DNA of 64,000 nt from Balaenoptera acutorostrata (Eukaryota; Chordata; Mammalia; Artiodactyla; Balaenopteridae): the NCBI RefSeq assembly GCF_949987535.1, contig NC_080078.1, forward strand, positions 31,206,942-31,270,941. The letters run 5' to 3'. Below the pieces are notes generated by a model. That model did not search any database. It saw only the letters and a list, made by a program, of their open reading frames with translations, and was not told the DNA's origin. This document shows, piece after piece, positions 63,481 through 64,000 of the stretch; positions within the stretch are counted from its first letter, which is position 1; the number at the start of each line of letters is the position of its first letter. Made by a program: the position numbers and the translations under genes.

Positions 63481-64000
63481 ATATTTTTGCAGAGTTTAAA
63501 CTATGGCATGATGGAGATTTTTTTCTTCATCTCATTCCATTGCCAGTAAATAATCTACCCACTGCTGTTCTGGGATCCTGGCCGGCTTCAAACTAGGAAT
63601 ATGAAGGTGTGGATTGAGAAAGGTGGAGAAATACAGAGACTCATTCAGAATTATGATAAACTGGAATTATGCTAAGATTTGATCAGTCATTACCAGGAGA
63701 GAGCTTTGTCTTAAAATTGCTTCCTAAAGCTGAACTCTTTATCCTTTCCTCTCTCAAACAGCTCTTGAAGGATCTCAGATTTCCACCCATCCCCAAGCTC
63801 AACAGGGAGAAAACTGGGTGGAACTTAAAAACTGACATCCTGGAGGAAGGCTGGGAGGAAGAAGTGGGGTGCAAATTAAGAAACCAAGGGAGCCACTGGG
63901 GAGGAGAAGGAGGGAAAGAAGGCCACACAAAAAAAATGTGTCAGAAACCCATCTATCTAACAGGGTCAAACAGATAACCAAGCTGTGTGAAGCAATAGGG
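63481..64000. other. Unique sequence to the window end
   Basis: No repeat recognised; opposed frames of 60-102 codons at 63669-63981 lack features. Confidence 0.5.

Overview
This is mammalian nuclear DNA, almost certainly from a cetacean. The diagnostic evidence is seven tRNA-derived SINEs of the CHR type (CHR SINEs are known from whales, dolphins and hippos), six of about 300 bp and one short copy, alongside L1 3' ends of cetartiodactyl type and the general mammalian background of MIR, L2, MER5A and MaLR/MLT1 repeats. No ruminant BovB element was seen. Species-level placement is inference.

No protein-coding gene could be supported. Every long open frame I examined is either an antisense shadow of a SINE or L1, a decayed L1 ORF2 piece, or an unconserved-looking frame in unique sequence. 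I see no rRNA, functional tRNA, CpG island or CRISPR array. The window reads as intergenic or deep intronic DNA. Three short segments have exon-like splice signals (405-454, 41530-41603, 56374-56519) and are listed as low-confidence candidates only.

Layout. 1-9 kb: L1 and L2 remnants, including an L1M (5475-6958) that carries a 40-bp-arm hairpin and a nested younger L1. 9-21 kb: mostly MIR and L2 fossils around a repeat-poor stretch at 17.26-18.32 kb that begins just after an E-box cluster region. 21-26 kb: a CHR SINE, a twin-primed (internally inverted) L1 at 22.19-23.51 kb, and an L1M split by a younger L1 and a CHR SINE. 26-38 kb: repeat-poor segments between MIR, MLT1-like and hAT fossils. 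38-47 kb: CHR SINEs, an L2 with a MER5A inside, a 90-bp inverted duplication 380 bp apart (40294-40855), and two L1s in opposite orientation. 47-64 kb: L1 stubs, an L2 split by an L1 that is itself split by a CHR SINE (52.1-52.8 kb), another L2 split by a CHR SINE (60.4-61.3 kb), and further MIR and L2.

Nothing in the window looks like an undescribed gene system. The most informative observations are structural: two locally templated inverted duplications, the twin-primed L1, the dated nesting order of repeats, and the exon-like and E-box candidates. Repeat family names are from recognition of consensus motifs, not from a database search; edges of old repeats are good to roughly 10-30 bases.
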